A stretch of 64,000 bases of DNA from Bagarius yarrelli (GCA_005784505.1 VCAZ01000035.1:1277501-1341500); one strand, 5' to 3'. Positions 1 to 10,747 are shown, counted from the stretch's first letter. Translations and numbers: made by a program. Notes: generated from the letters alone by a model not told the origin.

Positions 1-572
1 AACATCCTGTCGTGTTCTAACAGGAAAAACTGTCTGTCTGCCAGCTCAGCAGCCCTCATGAGTCTGAGTGTAGACACACACATACACACATACACACACA
101 CACAATCACAGTGCATTATATATATAGGCTTAAAAATAAAAGCAATAGAAATGCTGTTTGCTCGACAGAATCCAAAATGTCCAGAATGAGCGCTAACATT
201 TCTAAAAATATATAAACGGAATAAAACTTGCGTTTTTTTATATCCTGCACTACCTTTTAGAGTGCAGTCTTTTTTTTCCTTCTCCTGTAGATGCATGACA
301 AAGGATTTTGCATGTGAGCAGCCACGTGTTTATACACTAGAGAAACAACATGCTCTCTTTTACTCCCTGAGTATTTGTGTGCAGTTAATTATGTGTTAAA
401 ATGCCAATCATTTTATTTTCACAGACATCTTTTGGGGGAGAAAGTACGCTTATTAAAAATAATATAATTAGCGATGACGTCTGTTAATTAATAGAAAGAA
501 TTCAGTAGAATTATGTTGCCTATTCCATAAATCTTTGAGCTGACACATGAAAGTGTCATTTATATTGCTGAT
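1..572. other. Unique AT-rich sequence, no gene seen
   Basis: No recognisable exon, dispersed repeat or RNA gene is visible. A short interrupted CA tract lies at about 75-105. The stretch runs into the GATA microsatellite that starts at 573. Confidence 0.6.

Positions 573-647
<75 letters not shown>
573..647. repeat. (GATA)n microsatellite
   Basis: An almost pure GATA tetranucleotide run of about 18 units. On the minus strand it reads YLSI/IYLS repeats in open frames, which is an artefact of translating the tetramer and not a protein. Confidence 0.97.
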
Positions 648-666
648 GGGTGTGCTGGATGGATAG

Positions 667-710
667 CCAAATATATTAGCATCCTTTGAATAAATTATAG
701 ATAGATACAT
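667..710. repeat. Copy 1 of a 44-bp segment duplicated inside the microsatellite block
   Basis: This non-repetitive 44-bp stretch, beginning CCAAATATATTAGCATCC, recurs at 1159-1202 with very few differences. The GATA/GGAT array lies between the two copies, so part of the array grew by duplicating a segment that included unique flank. Confidence 0.85.
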
Positions 711-715
711 AAATG

Positions 716-798
<83 letters not shown>

Positions 799-899
799 GG
801 ATGGATGGATGGATGGATGGATGGATGGATGGATGGATGGATGGATGGATGGATGGATGGATAGATGGGTGGGTAGGCAGATAGATAGATAGATCCAAT

Positions 900-972
<73 letters not shown>

Positions 973-1052
973 GATAGATAGATAGATGGGTGTTCTGGGT
1001 GGATAGGTGGGTGGGTGGATGGATGGATGAATAGATGGGTGGGTAGGCAGGC

Positions 1053-1140
<88 letters not shown>

Positions 1141-1217
1141 CCAAAAATATTGAGCTATCCAAATATATTAGCATCCTTTGAATAAATTATAGAGAGATAC
1201 ATGAATGAATGAATCGG

Positions 1218-1300
<83 letters not shown>
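716..1300. repeat. Compound GATA/GGAT microsatellite block
   Basis: GATA runs occupy about 716-798, 880-893, 901-990, 1054-1140 and 1218-1300. GGAT runs occupy about 799-861 and 1005-1030. A short GGGTGGGTAGGCAG spacer appears at about 866-880 and again at 1037-1050, so the block contains a second internal duplication. The long YLSI/HPSI open frames here are repeat translations. Confidence 0.95.
1159..1202. repeat. Copy 2 of the 44-bp segment duplicated inside the microsatellite block
   Basis: This is the partner of 667-710. It carries GAGAGATACAT where copy 1 has GATAGATACAT, and is otherwise close to identical by eye. Confidence 0.85.
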
Positions 1301-2165
1301 GCAGCTCAACAATGACTTGTCGTTTGTCTTTTGCAAGGAAGCAAAGCCGGATATAATGCAAAACAAAACACAACTGGCGTCGCTTCCTCAACCATGATGT
1401 CATTCCCAGCAGAACTGAAAGAGGAAGTGGAAGGAATCTCGCAATGTTGTTAAACTCCCATCCTGTGATTGATCAGAGTGTGTCTCTTTGTGTGTATGTG
1501 TATCCTTATGTGTGTGTGTGCGCATGTGTGTGTGTGTACTTCTTTACACTCCAGCCTGCATGCGTATGCATGTAAGAAGGGAAATTTTATTGTTGCACTG
1601 ATACCCATGCAACCCTTCCCTTCTGTGGCATTTAATAATGAATCAGTTCCCAGGAATGGCACCATTTCTTTCCCGCCTGTACATGAATCTACATTTGTTG
1701 GAACAGGTACAACATTCAAATTTAAGATATAAAATCAGTTACGCCTAATTCTATTGTACGGCTCTTCGACTTGATTCCACTTAGTGGCTGAGCTTCATCA
1801 ATAAACATTAATGCATTTACAAAAATACTTCACGTTATTTTGTTCTATTTTATGTTACACACTTACAACAAAACAGCGAAATATTTTTCTTCGGTTACTT
1901 TAACAAACTTCGAAACGGGAATCATTAAATTCCTTTTAAACAGTACCCATTAGAACCAAGCAGTTATTGTTAAAGAACCTGTTGCTGCGGTTTATAACAA
2001 AATCACAATATAACAAAACAAGAAAATAGAAAACAGAAATAGAAAACATTGCCATGTTATATAATATAATGCATTTCAGCTGCTGCTCAGCTATACTGTA
2101 AACAATATATACATTTGTGGACGCCACAAAGTGTCATACAAAACCTCTTTGTATGTTTATATATA
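1301..2165. other. Unique sequence with a TG-rich patch
   Basis: Nothing gene-like is seen. An imperfect TG-rich patch at about 1478-1540 produces overlapping open frames of 87-89 codons on both strands. Their VCVCV/HTHT composition shows that they are repeat artefacts. Confidence 0.55.
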
Positions 2166-2741
2166 CAGGGGTACCTTGACTTACAAGTGTCCAACTAATG
2201 AGTTTTTGGAAATATAAGTCGTCTCTTAGTCAATTTGAGTTGTGAGCTAAAATTCGGGTTACAAGCCAGCTTTAGATAACCAACCGCTAGTTAGAGTAAC
2301 CAACGCCACAGTGTTCTTTCTCCTGTCCTGTCAATGCTTCACGCTTCAATGCTATGTAATACACCATAAGGTGGCTTGTCAACCACCAATAAACAGCAAA
2401 AGAAGAACGCCAGAATGAACACTGTAACATTCACCCAGCATCCCGTGTTTTACTCGATAGCTAGTCAGAAAAGCGTGTTAGCAAGTGTGTTAGCAAGTGG
2501 AGTCGTGTGGTCTCCAAGGTAAATGCCGTACATTATACTTAATAATACTTAATATATACTCAATATACTTAATAATTGCAGAACATTCTATTGTATTGTT
2601 TTTATACAATATTCGTTATTTATACGTTTATTTTTCTTATTTATTTATTTCCTTATGTTTTTGGCGGACCAGTAACGGATTAATGGCATTTCAATTCATT
2701 TCAATGGGAAAATTGGTTTGACATATGAGTAATTTGAGTAT
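2166..2741 (+). mobile_element. MITE family C, copy 1 (TA-flanked, pogo/Tigger-like ends)
   Basis: It begins CAGGGGTACCTTGACTTAC just after TA. Internally it carries GAGCTAAAATTCGGGTTACA, the CATCCCGTG...ACTCGATAGCTAGTCAG block and GGATTAATGGCATTTCAATT. The same blocks appear in order at 41538-42038 and reversed at 35801-36308. The right terminal repeat is missing here. There is no transposase, so it would be non-autonomous. Assignment to pogo/Tigger-type DNA transposons rests on the CAG start, TA flank and recalled resemblance. Confidence 0.8.
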
Positions 2742-3065
2742 ACTAGTCAACATTTAAAGTGAATCAAATCTTTCATCAAAGTTGTTCTGAAACAATACCA
2801 ATACTCGTTCTTTACTTAAGACAACTTTGATTAAAAATTTTGTTCTACTTCAAATGGTGAATACTGTGGTACTACCAGTTTCCATCAGTGGAGGCCCAAT
2901 GTTAGTTTCCGCATGACAATACACCTGTGCACGAAGTTCTTGAGCTCCATAAAAACATAGTGTGTTCTGGAGTTCCGAATAGTGAGGAACAACTCGAGCG
3001 AAGGAACTGACCTCGATCCAGTTAAGATGACCTGGACCACTAACTGTAACCCAACAAAACATCAA

Positions 3066-3178
3066 CTGGGGGTTAAGGGCCTTGCTTAGGGGCCCAGCAG
3101 TGGCAATATGGTCATACTGGGAATTAAACTTGCAATCTTCTGATTAGCAGTCCAACACCTTAATCACTAAGCTACCAA
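3066..3178 (-). mobile_element. V-SINE (Mermaid/DANA-like), 5' half
   Basis: On the minus strand it runs from the tRNA-like head (GTAGCTTAGTGATTAAGGTG) into the GGGCCCCTAAGCAAGGCCCT core. The GTCGCTCTGGATAAGG tail is absent. The head is tRNA-derived, with A-box and degenerate B-box matches for RNA polymerase III. Confidence 0.85.
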
Positions 3179-3257
3179 ATATAGGAATATTGCAGCTTTA
3201 TGAACACATTCCCATAGACACACTGCAAAATATGTCGGATTGGTAGAGTTTATTTAA

Positions 3258-3406
3258 CTTACATTTATTCCTTTTATACAACTAAGCAATTGGAGGTCAA
3301 GGGCCTTGGTTAGGGGCCCAGCAGTGGCGGCTTGGTGGTGCTGGGATTCGAACCCTGATCTTCCAATTAGAAGTGAAACATCTTAACCACAGTGCTACCA
3401 CTTCCA
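3258..3406 (-). mobile_element. V-SINE (Mermaid/DANA-like), tail-truncated
   Basis: It has a tRNA-like head with the B-box match GGTTCGAATCCC, then the GGGCCCC core and an oligo region. It stops before the conserved GTCGCTCTGG tail. It lies in the same Tc1 MITE and in the same orientation as the copy at 3066. Confidence 0.87.
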
Positions 3407-3466
3407 AATTACCCTCAAAATCACATTGTCATATGTCCACCAACTTTTGGCCATACAGCCTAAACT

Positions 3467-4310
3467 AAATACGATTATAATTGTACTAGGGTTAATTTAA
3501 ATGAGGTTTTATCCTATAATCATATTCTTTTTACTCTTGCACTTCTGAATAATCAACATCGAGAGGAAGACCTCTTGAACGGGCAGCAAAAACGATTGCC
3601 AAGCTGATGTCACCTACCACAACTGCAAGCCGAGCACGTAGCCGTCCGCTAGTATTACTGTAATGAACAGGAGAGAGACGCGGCTTCAACTTTTCATTAT
3701 GGCTTTTTGAAGCTACCGAGAGAATTAATGTTGGAAATCCAGGGCTTTACATAATGAAATGCTTGAAGAGGGATAACAGATAAGATGAGAGAATGACCGA
3801 TTTCCTGCCTCATACATCTTTCTATTACAGTTTCTTGGTGTCTGGGATTTGGACACGGTCATCTACTAGTTTTAAAAGCTCTCCTTCAACTCAACCAATG
3901 TTAAATCAACAGCCATGTTTCAACTGTAGCTTGAGGCAAGAGTGAGAGAGTTTAATTTAACAGCGCTAATGCTATATTCATGTGGTAATGCTAAATGTAT
4001 TCAAATGTAGTGACATAGACTAATTTTAGTCACTTTTTAAAGAGTAGTTATATTTTAACATCCCCAATGGTCTTTAGATACTGAATAAATATATGTCTGG
4101 ATTAAAAAAAAAGGTAAACTAGTTAGTTAGCTATCGCAGAATTGCCAATCGTTAGCATGCGTCTAGCCAGTTAGGTTTTTTTTTTTTATTTTGCAAGCAA
4201 CAGCATTCATACAATTTCAAATCAGTGTTTGCATGTTGCTAGCATGAATTTATACACATTTTAACCGCATTCTTATCTTTTATTCATAAACAGTTATACC
4301 ATTAAATATA
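3467..4310. other. Unique AT-rich sequence
   Basis: No exon, dispersed repeat or RNA gene recognised. Open frames are short and lack protein-like features. Confidence 0.5.
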
Positions 4311-4465
4311 AGCTTAGTGGCTAAATGTTGGACTGCTGCTTTAGGAGTTGGAATTCCAGATTTTATTATTAAAAAGCTGGAAAAATCTCTAATAAAAAGA
4401 CTATAAATTCTAGCTGTGATTGCTGGGCCCTTAAGCCTTCGAGTGCCTAGTTGAATATATAAGCC
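4311..4465 (+). mobile_element. Degraded V-SINE
   Basis: Decayed matches to the V-SINE head (CTTAGTGGCTAAATGTTGGA) and to the core (GCTGGGCCCTTAAGCC) are separated by unrelated AT-rich DNA. The sequence is too decayed to tell insertion from divergence. Confidence 0.4.
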
Positions 4466-4664
4466 TTTGAGTGCTTAGTTGTATATATATAATATATAAT
4501 AATGTATAATATATAATAATATTTTTCCTACTTATTTAAAGTTTTACAACACGCCGAAAAAGCATATCACTTCATGTACCGTTCGCCTTGTGCATAAGAC
4601 TAATAACATTTGTCTAATTTTAATTTGCTATTTTGATTAATTTACATTAATATGTAGCACAATA

Positions 4665-5020
4665 GCAGAACCGTGGCTTAGTGGTTAGCACTGTTGCCTC
4701 ACAGCAAGAAGGTCCCGGGTTCGATTCTCCTGCAGGGGCCTTTCTGTGTGGAGTTTGCATGTTCTCTCTGTGCTTGTGTGGGTTTACTCCAGGTTCTCCC
4801 CCGGTTTCCTCCCACAGTCCAAAAACATGTATGTTAGATTGATTGGTGATTCTAAATTGCCCATAGGAATGAGTGTAAGTGTGTGGCCCTGTGATAGTCT
4901 GGCAGCCTGGTTGGGGTGTACTCGTCCTGCCTGCCTTTCGCCCTTTCAGAGACAGCTGGGATAGACTCCGGCAAATCTTCATGACCCTGAATTAGGGAAT
5001 AAGCGGGTATAGAAGATAAA
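4665..5020 (+). mobile_element. tRNA-Val-like SINE (family B), near full length
   Basis: The 5' head CGTGGCTTAGTGGTTAGCAC...TTGCCTCACAGCAAGAAGG...GGTTCGATTC resembles tRNA-Val(CAC), with clear A and B boxes. The body contains TGGAGTTTGCATGTTCTC and CAGTCCAAAAACATGTATGT. The tail contains CTGGGATAGACTCC and GGGAATAAGCGGGTATAGAA. It is one of nine family members here. The family is widespread in teleosts. The tRNA assignment is my inference from the cloverleaf-like order. Confidence 0.88.
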
Positions 5021-5077
5021 TTTTAATACAAAAATTTTAATACAGTATTTGGAATATATAAAAAAAGGTGGAATGGA

Positions 5078-5082
<5 letters not shown>

Positions 5083-5117
<35 letters not shown>
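5083..5117. repeat. (TAA)n microsatellite
   Basis: About eleven TAA/ATA triplets, lying shortly after the family B SINE tail at 5020. Confidence 0.93.
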
Positions 5118-5269
5118 TAAGTATATAATAAGTTTTTTCTTTGAAAAATTTTTAAAAGCTTGGTGACAGTTGGGTTTGGGTGAAACAAACGGTTTATAAA
5201 AAGTTTATATACAGAATGAATATTGCAGAAAATGCATGTGCAAAAAAAAGTACTTCTTGAGCTGGGTTA

Positions 5270-5297
5270 AAACACACACACACACACACACACACAT
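5270..5297. repeat. (CA)n microsatellite
   Basis: An uninterrupted CA dinucleotide run. Confidence 0.95.
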
Positions 5298-5786
5298 TTG
5301 TAGTCGAGACCAATTATGACATTTTTTCCAGCAACATAGTGAGATGGTTCGTAATTATATATATTTTTAAAAGACTTCTGGTTTAGTCCATGCCCACTTC
5401 TGGTTTAACTCAACACAACTAGAAATATTTAGAGCATCACCCAGCTACAGATTGCAGTCTTCCCTAATCTAAATGAAGACCAGACACAGATGTAATGAAG
5501 ACACAGATGATGGAAGAAATTTATTTATAATGACGATTGAAGTTCTTCAGCTCTCTTATAAAAAGCACTGAGGAAGAGCTAGAAACCAGCCACTGGGCAC
5601 TCTACCACTCCACCAGCAGGAGAATGTGCAGCCATGACAACCCAGTGTGTTGCACACAAACACCTTGTGCAGAACACCAGCTATGTCTATTATCAACGTG
5701 ATGTGAGGTAATAATCAGACACACACACTCGCATGCAAAAATAGCAACTGGTTTATTGAAAGCCCGGGATGACAGAAACGTCAGAT
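5298..5786. other. Unique sequence
   Basis: No recognised gene or repeat. Confidence 0.5.
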
Positions 5787-6003
5787 CAGTGATGTGCAGT
5801 CAGGTCCAGCATGGCCTTCTCTGCTGGGCTAAAAATATGCTTTTACACTGAAACAGATACACTAAAATACGTTTTTAAGGCAGACTTTTTCGGAAAAGTT
5901 AAACATTGTGAGGAGCGGTCGGCTAACCGCGAAGCTAAGTAGCTTGTGTCAGCCGGGAAAGAGTTTGTTCACCACTTCTATACCAGTACCGACGACCAGT
6001 AAA

Positions 6004-6131
6004 GCCGCTTATTCCCTAATTCGGGGTCACAGGGATCCGCTGGAGTCTATCCCAACCTTCTCTGAAAGAGCGAAAGGCAGGAAGGGTACACAACACAACA
6101 GTGCTAATCACTTAGCCACCGTGCTGCCTGC
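6004..6131 (-). mobile_element. tRNA-Val-like SINE (family B), internally deleted, nested in transposon D
   Basis: On the minus strand both ends are present: the head GGTGGCTAAGTGATTAGCAC and the tail ending GGGAATAAGCGGC. The middle of about 200 bp is missing. It is flanked on both sides by family D transposon. Confidence 0.82.
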
Positions 6132-6145
6132 CTCTAAATGTATTA

Positions 6146-6189
6146 TATATTTGATTTCATTTACATATTTGTAAATGAAATCAAATATA
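6146..6189. repeat. Perfect 20-bp inverted repeat with a 4-nt loop
   Basis: The arm TATATTTGATTTCATTTACA (6146-6165) is followed by TATT and then its exact reverse complement (6170-6189). It lies 15 bp after the nested SINE and inside transposon D. Confidence 0.97.
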
Positions 6190-6734
6190 AATGATTTCAT
6201 TGATTTCGATTGTTTTGATGTTATATTAACTTTAGCATAAACAGTGATTCTGAAATGCTCCAGATAATGTACGTGGCACAGTCGCAGTTGTAATGTAGAG
6301 GTTTGGAGTGTTGACAGGGATTTTGCTTTATTAAAAAAGAGTCTCTCTGTCTGTAATTCCACGCTGTGTTATATTGTGTATATTGAGTATAGTATTGATT
6401 ATAATTTTTATAATTGTGATGTGATAGTGAAGGTATTAAGAGGTGTATCAGTCGGGTAAGTCCTTACTAAAGGCCCAGTTACCAAATGCGCCACCTGCCA
6501 CTGCGACCGATAAATTGCCTAATTGGACATACTTTATACTAATTCTGACAGCTTTTACACGCTGCTGGGACATTGTATGTCACATGTCAACATCAACATG
6601 GCGGATGTAGTACGTGTGGATTTCATTCATACTAGCCGTATCCATATAACATAAAATATGCACTTTATTAAAGAACCCGGAAGCACGTCCTTAAAAAGTA
6701 TGTGATTTCAGATGGAGCCTGTGTGTGTTTGCGT

Positions 6735-7251
6735 CTGTCAACATGTTCGTCCATGTAATGATTGTGTTTCCTGTTTCATGTTCTGTTTTATATTCTGATC
6801 TTGTCTCTTGTTTTAGTTTATATCATGTCATGTTTTTGAGTTCATGTTGTCCATGTTTCTGTCTTTTGTTTACTTCCTGTCTTGTCCTGTGTCTCATGAT
6901 CTTTGTTACTCATGTGCTCCTGGTCATGTGATCCCTTTGTGTATGTGTCGTGTTTCCATTGGTCAGTTTTGTGTTTTTATAGCCCCTGTGTTTCCCTTTG
7001 TCTTGGTCGAGAATTTCGGTTGTGTCCCTGTACCGCTGTCGTGAGTTCATGTCAAGTCAAGGTCTTCGTGATCAAGTTAATTTTTTTTGTTTAATGTTCA
7101 TGCTAATGCCCAAGCTATGCTAAGCTAAGTCAAGCTAGTCAGGTCAAGTTTATGTTTATTGTAAAGTCAAGTTCAGTTCATGTTTTGTCACATTTTAAAT
7201 AAACTGCACTTTAGGTTCTAAAACTGCTACTCGCCTCAGTGGGAAACATTA
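6735..7251 (+). mobile_element. LTR-like dispersed repeat (family N), copy 1, possible solo LTR
   Basis: The pyrimidine-rich sequence TTGTTTACTTCCTGTC...TCATGTGATC recurs at 24525-24590. A CTAAG/TCAAG pentamer patch (7110-7160) and the end AATAAACTGCACTTTAGGTT (7198-7217) recur at 24870-25031. The late AATAAA and the single-copy pattern fit a solo LTR. No coding sequence is present and the boundaries are uncertain. The open frames of 62-68 codons here are not convincing proteins. Confidence 0.5.
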
Positions 7252-8150
7252 CAGTCTGTCTTTCTTCTCTAAGTCCACTAAGTAGTGTTTATGGCCACAC
7301 ACTTTTACAGATGGCTATCTGACAATATATATATTGCTCACCATGTCAGCTGCGATAGCATTTTAGTCTGAAATGTCAAATTTAGCTAAACACTAATTCA
7401 ATCTCGCTCCTATAGTGAGTGTAAAGGACACACAATGTAGGTCATATGTAAAAAAACCCCCCAAATCTTGTGTTTTAAAACAAACCATAGCTTTATAAAT
7501 ACTGTTTTTGATCTGCGCAGATGTCTTGACTCAATAACAGCCTGCAGAGTTTCTTTAGTCTGGTGATTGTGAAGTAGGAATCTAATAAAGGACTTATAAA
7601 GGAATTCCCTTTCATGCTGTAATATTAACTGATGGTTATCTGGTGAGTCCTTTGTGGACATTAATATGCTCCGGTCAGACAGCCATCTGTAAATATGTCA
7701 TGTTCTCTCAGATTAGATTAGACCACACTCTGATAACGCTAGGATGGAAGCTTGTTCTGCAGAGAAGCTACTACATTATCGGCCTGTCTGACTTTAGTAG
7801 TGTGGTTATTTTATTTAGCTACACTAAACACTACACTTTTATTTATGCACATATGCAGTGTTGACTATTTGTTCAGTATGTTTTCCAATAGAATAGCTGT
7901 TTACCTTTTTATGAGTTTATCGTAACACAATAAGCTCCTATAGTCCTGGTGTTTATCTTATAATCTTCAAGAGAAAGAAAAAGACACTCATGTCTCATAA
8001 ACGAGATTTCATGATTTTTCTAGGGTCTCATTGTGACTCTGCAGGACTGAGATGCTACAGAATGATGGATTTCTCAGAGACACACCAGTCCATAGATGAT
8101 ACTGATTACAGACGACATGAATCATGTGGCCATGTGACTCGGTGGCCTCA
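7252..8150. other. Unique sequence
   Basis: No recognised repeat or exon. Open frames of up to 83 codons lack protein-like features. Confidence 0.5.
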
Positions 8151-8152
8151 GC

Positions 8153-8272
8153 CTTATCTTATCTACATGCTTCATCAATGCTAGAGCCATCTTCCCTCCG
8201 CTTCTGATAAGAGCTGCCACACTGGCCACAAGGGCCAGACGTCCTGCTGCCCTCAAACAAACTAATCTTATC
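8153..8272. promoter_or_regulatory. Cluster of four GATA-factor core motifs (candidate)
   Basis: CTTATC occurs at 8153-8158, 8158-8163 and 8267-8272, and GATAAG at 8206-8211. GATAAG is the core bound by GATA zinc-finger factors. Four in 120 bp of unique DNA, outside any microsatellite, is suggestive only. Conservation is unknown. Confidence 0.25.
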
Positions 8273-8557
8273 TTTCTGAGGTTCTCAACTCTACATACAC
8301 ATACTGTACACACACACACACACGTCACATGTTCAAGAATAGAAACCCTTGACAGGATTATAATGATAGATCCAGCTGATAAAATAGTTGACAACCTGTT
8401 CGGAATTCATTTGAGGTGAAAGATGGGTGATGATGTTTTACCAGCACATTACGCAGAGAAATTGGATCGTTTTTACGTGTACTCTCAACTTTCCTCTGAG
8501 AACATCTGTTATGTTATTTGCTATACTTTAAGTTTGTCACCCTTTTTCTGTCTGTGT

Positions 8558-8622
8558 GTGTGGGAGAGAGAGAAAATTACTCTCTCCTTTTGTCTCTCTC
8601 TCTGTCTCCCCCCCCCTCCTCA
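8558..8622. repeat. CT-rich low-complexity tract with a C8 run
   Basis: Interrupted CTCT and a poly-C stretch at about 8609-8616. Confidence 0.8.
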
Positions 8623-8716
8623 CTCTCCTATCCTAAAGTTTGTGTCCTACTTTCAGAGCTCTTTGAAAAGCAGTAGTTGGAGCGTATCGGATGAAAGATA
8701 GCAAGAGATGAGAAGA

Positions 8717-8750
8717 GAGACAGAGAGAGAGAGAGAGAGAGAAAGAGAGA
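8717..8750. repeat. (GA)n tract
   Basis: A near-pure GA dinucleotide tract, purine-rich on the plus strand. Confidence 0.9.
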
Positions 8751-9455
8751 CTGGTGAAATCGTGTGAAGGCTTGCCTCATTTATCGCTCAGCCCGAGACA
8801 GCTGACTTTAAAAAGACACAGCAACCCACATGAGACTTAAAGCATCCTTTTGGCTTCAATACTCAGCCCTCCATGTAAATAGCGAGACACAGACCTTCCA
8901 CATCAGCGGTCCAAGAAAGAAATTTTCTCTCCGTTTTTATGGGTTTTTTTTTAAAAAGCAGAGGAGTGCGACAGCGATCTATGTTCCATATGGCAGGAAA
9001 ATTTCATCATCCAAACACACTGGGCCACTTAAAAGAGAGCCGAGTGATTCATTCAGTGACAGACTAGCTAAAATGTAACACAGAAACCATGGTGAGCCAC
9101 CTGCCCCATATCTACTCTGAGACTAATATATATATATATATATATACACACACAAAGAATTTCTGGGTCACTTAAAGCCCTTGACTAAAGCGTGACTCCT
9201 CTGCGCTACTAAAATAAGGTCAAAACTAACAAGGACATTATATTATGTGTGTTAATGTTTTGAAATAGGGGGTGTGTGTGTAGTAGGTGTTTGAAGGGCG
9301 CAAGTGGTAGTGAATTTAGAACAGGGCTATTTTGAGTGCCGGTGTTGGTTTAGTATTAAGGTCCAGACTGCACTGCGTCCCAGGTGTCACTGCAGCAGGA
9401 AATCTCATGCTGTGACACCTCGTCCCATTTAGATCAGACCCCTGCCGAGAGCGAG

Positions 9456-9457
<2 letters not shown>
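8751..9457. other. Unique sequence with a short TA run
   Basis: A TA dinucleotide run lies at 9127-9146 followed by a short CA run. An 82-codon open frame at 8830-9078 on the plus strand shows no recognisable domain and is probably a chance ORF. Confidence 0.5.

Positions 9458-9458
<1 letters not shown>

Positions 9459-9509
<51 letters not shown>
9459..9509. repeat. (GT)n microsatellite, about 25 units
   Basis: A long uninterrupted TG/GT run and the longest pure dinucleotide array in the window. The VCVCVC peptide read across it is an artefact. Confidence 0.97.
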
Positions 9510-9510
<1 letters not shown>

Positions 9511-10310
9511 GTCTCAGGATTTTAAGATAAAGGTAAAGGAGGATTTGGACCTGATCAGATTATCCATTAGCTTAAGCCATGTTCCAGACGTTGTATGTTT
9601 GTTTGTATATTGTGTGCATGTGTGTTTGTATGAATATTTATTCGATAAGATTTAATGTATTTAAAATTTCTAAGAAGTTCAGAGGAGCCTGAAGAACAAA
9701 TACTAATCTAGATCGAATCTAATATAAAAAGTAATTACACAATTATGTATGGTTAATATGCGAATATTAGCCATATAGCATAGAGAGAATGTAGAGAGAG
9801 CTTTACATTATATTGCTTTTTACTTTTTTCTGTCTCTTTTTGTGTCCATGTAAATATATTGAAAAGTTTATGTTAATTAACATACTTACACTTTAGTAAT
9901 AATATCTAGCTTGTTTTTTTTAATGAAAACAACTACACTTATTACATAAACAATTTATTTTCTCGACACAATTTAATTTTAAATTCATATTAGTTTATAT
10001 GCTAATAAACTTGCATAGCTGCACATTATCTTATACACATTATAAATTGATTTTAGCAAACTGGCTAACATTAACATGTTTATATAAGGATGTGTGCTGT
10101 CACATGATCAAGTTATTGAGTGTTATTGGCTGATCAAACAAAACCTACAAAATTGTGGCTGTCTGGCTTTTAGATAATTGAGGACCGTTTAGCAGTTTGT
10201 GTGTTTACACACTCCCAACGTGACCATATTGTTAAGCTGTGTTTAGCTGGTGTGAACTCGGTGGCACAGATATAAGGCATGAGTGAAGGGGGTCACAGTC
10301 CTGAAAGAAT
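9510..10310. other. Unique AT-rich sequence
   Basis: No recognised repeat, exon or RNA gene. Confidence 0.5.
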
Positions 10311-10573
10311 GAGACAGAGAGAGAGAGAGAGAGAGGGGGCGAGAAAAATAGAGAGCCAAAAAGGAGGAGAGAGAGAGAGAGCGAAAGAAAGAGTTAAATA
10401 GAGAAAGAGCGCGAAAGAAAGAGTAAAAGAGAAAGCGAGAGCGAGAAAGAAGGAGAGCGAGAGAGTGAGTGAGAGCAAGAGAAAGAAAGAGAGAGGGAGA
10501 GAAAAAGAAAGACAAAAAGCAAGAAAAAGAGAGAGAGGGAAAGGGAGAGTGCAAGAAAAAAAAAGAGAGAGAG
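10311..10573. repeat. Polypurine GA/GAAA tract
   Basis: About 260 bp are nearly all purine on the plus strand, with only scattered T and C. The minus strand therefore reads as Ser/Leu/Phe-rich frames in all three phases (60-103 codons), which are low-complexity artefacts. Mirror-like purine tracts of this kind can form triplex DNA. Confidence 0.9.
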
Positions 10574-10670
10574 ACTGATTTTTACACAACATTTACACAA
10601 GTCACATATCACAAAAAGCAGCGACTAAATAAATAAATGTTTCAAATATTGTCAGTAAATTAGTTTTTGA

Positions 10671-10706
10671 CGGAGAGAGAGAGAGAGAGAGAGAGGGGGA
10701 AAGACT

Positions 10707-10737
<31 letters not shown>

Positions 10738-10747
10738 AGAAAGAAAA
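10671..10747. repeat. Second polypurine GA tract
   Basis: GAGAGA and GAAAGA runs, purine-rich on the same strand as the tract about 100 bp upstream. Confidence 0.9.

Larger units (their letters stand above)
2775..3466 (-). mobile_element. Tc1-type MITE family J, copy 1, split by two V-SINEs
   Basis: Read on the minus strand it starts near 3466 with TATGGCCAAAAGTTGGTGGA, the recognisable fish Tc1 MITE terminus. It continues with CAGTGTGTCTATGGGAATGT (about 3211-3230) and then the segment encoding the ATGGAGCTCAAGAACT...GTGCACAGGTGTATTGTCAT block (about 2910-2955). V-SINEs at 3258-3406 and 3066-3178 interrupt these three parts, so the MITE is older than both SINEs. Confidence 0.7.
5787..6503 (+). 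mobile_element. DNA transposon family D, copy 1, non-autonomous
   Basis: It starts CAGTGATGTGCAGTCAGG followed by GGCCTTCTCTGCTGGGCT. It ends GGCCCAGTTACCAAATGCGC...CCACTG, which is roughly the inverse of the start. Internal blocks (GCTAACCGCGAAGCTAA, GGGAAAGAGTTTGTTC, CAGTACCGACGA) align with 52860-52950 of the copy at 52280. A family B SINE (6004-6131) and a perfect hairpin (6146-6189) lie inside. I recognise this as a common fish transposon but cannot name its superfamily safely. Confidence 0.72.

Noticed and set aside
468..1174. Long YLSI/HPSI repeat open frames
   Set aside because: They are translations of GATA/GGAT microsatellites on the minus strand and have no start or splice context.
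4673..4735. A functional tRNA-Val gene
   Set aside because: The head looks like tRNA-Val(CAC) but continues into the SINE body, which recurs elsewhere in the window. It is a tRNA-derived SINE and not a tRNA gene.
10243..10612. Ser/Leu/Phe-rich membrane-like ORFs of 72-103 codons
   Set aside because: They come from a polypurine tract read in three minus-strand frames.
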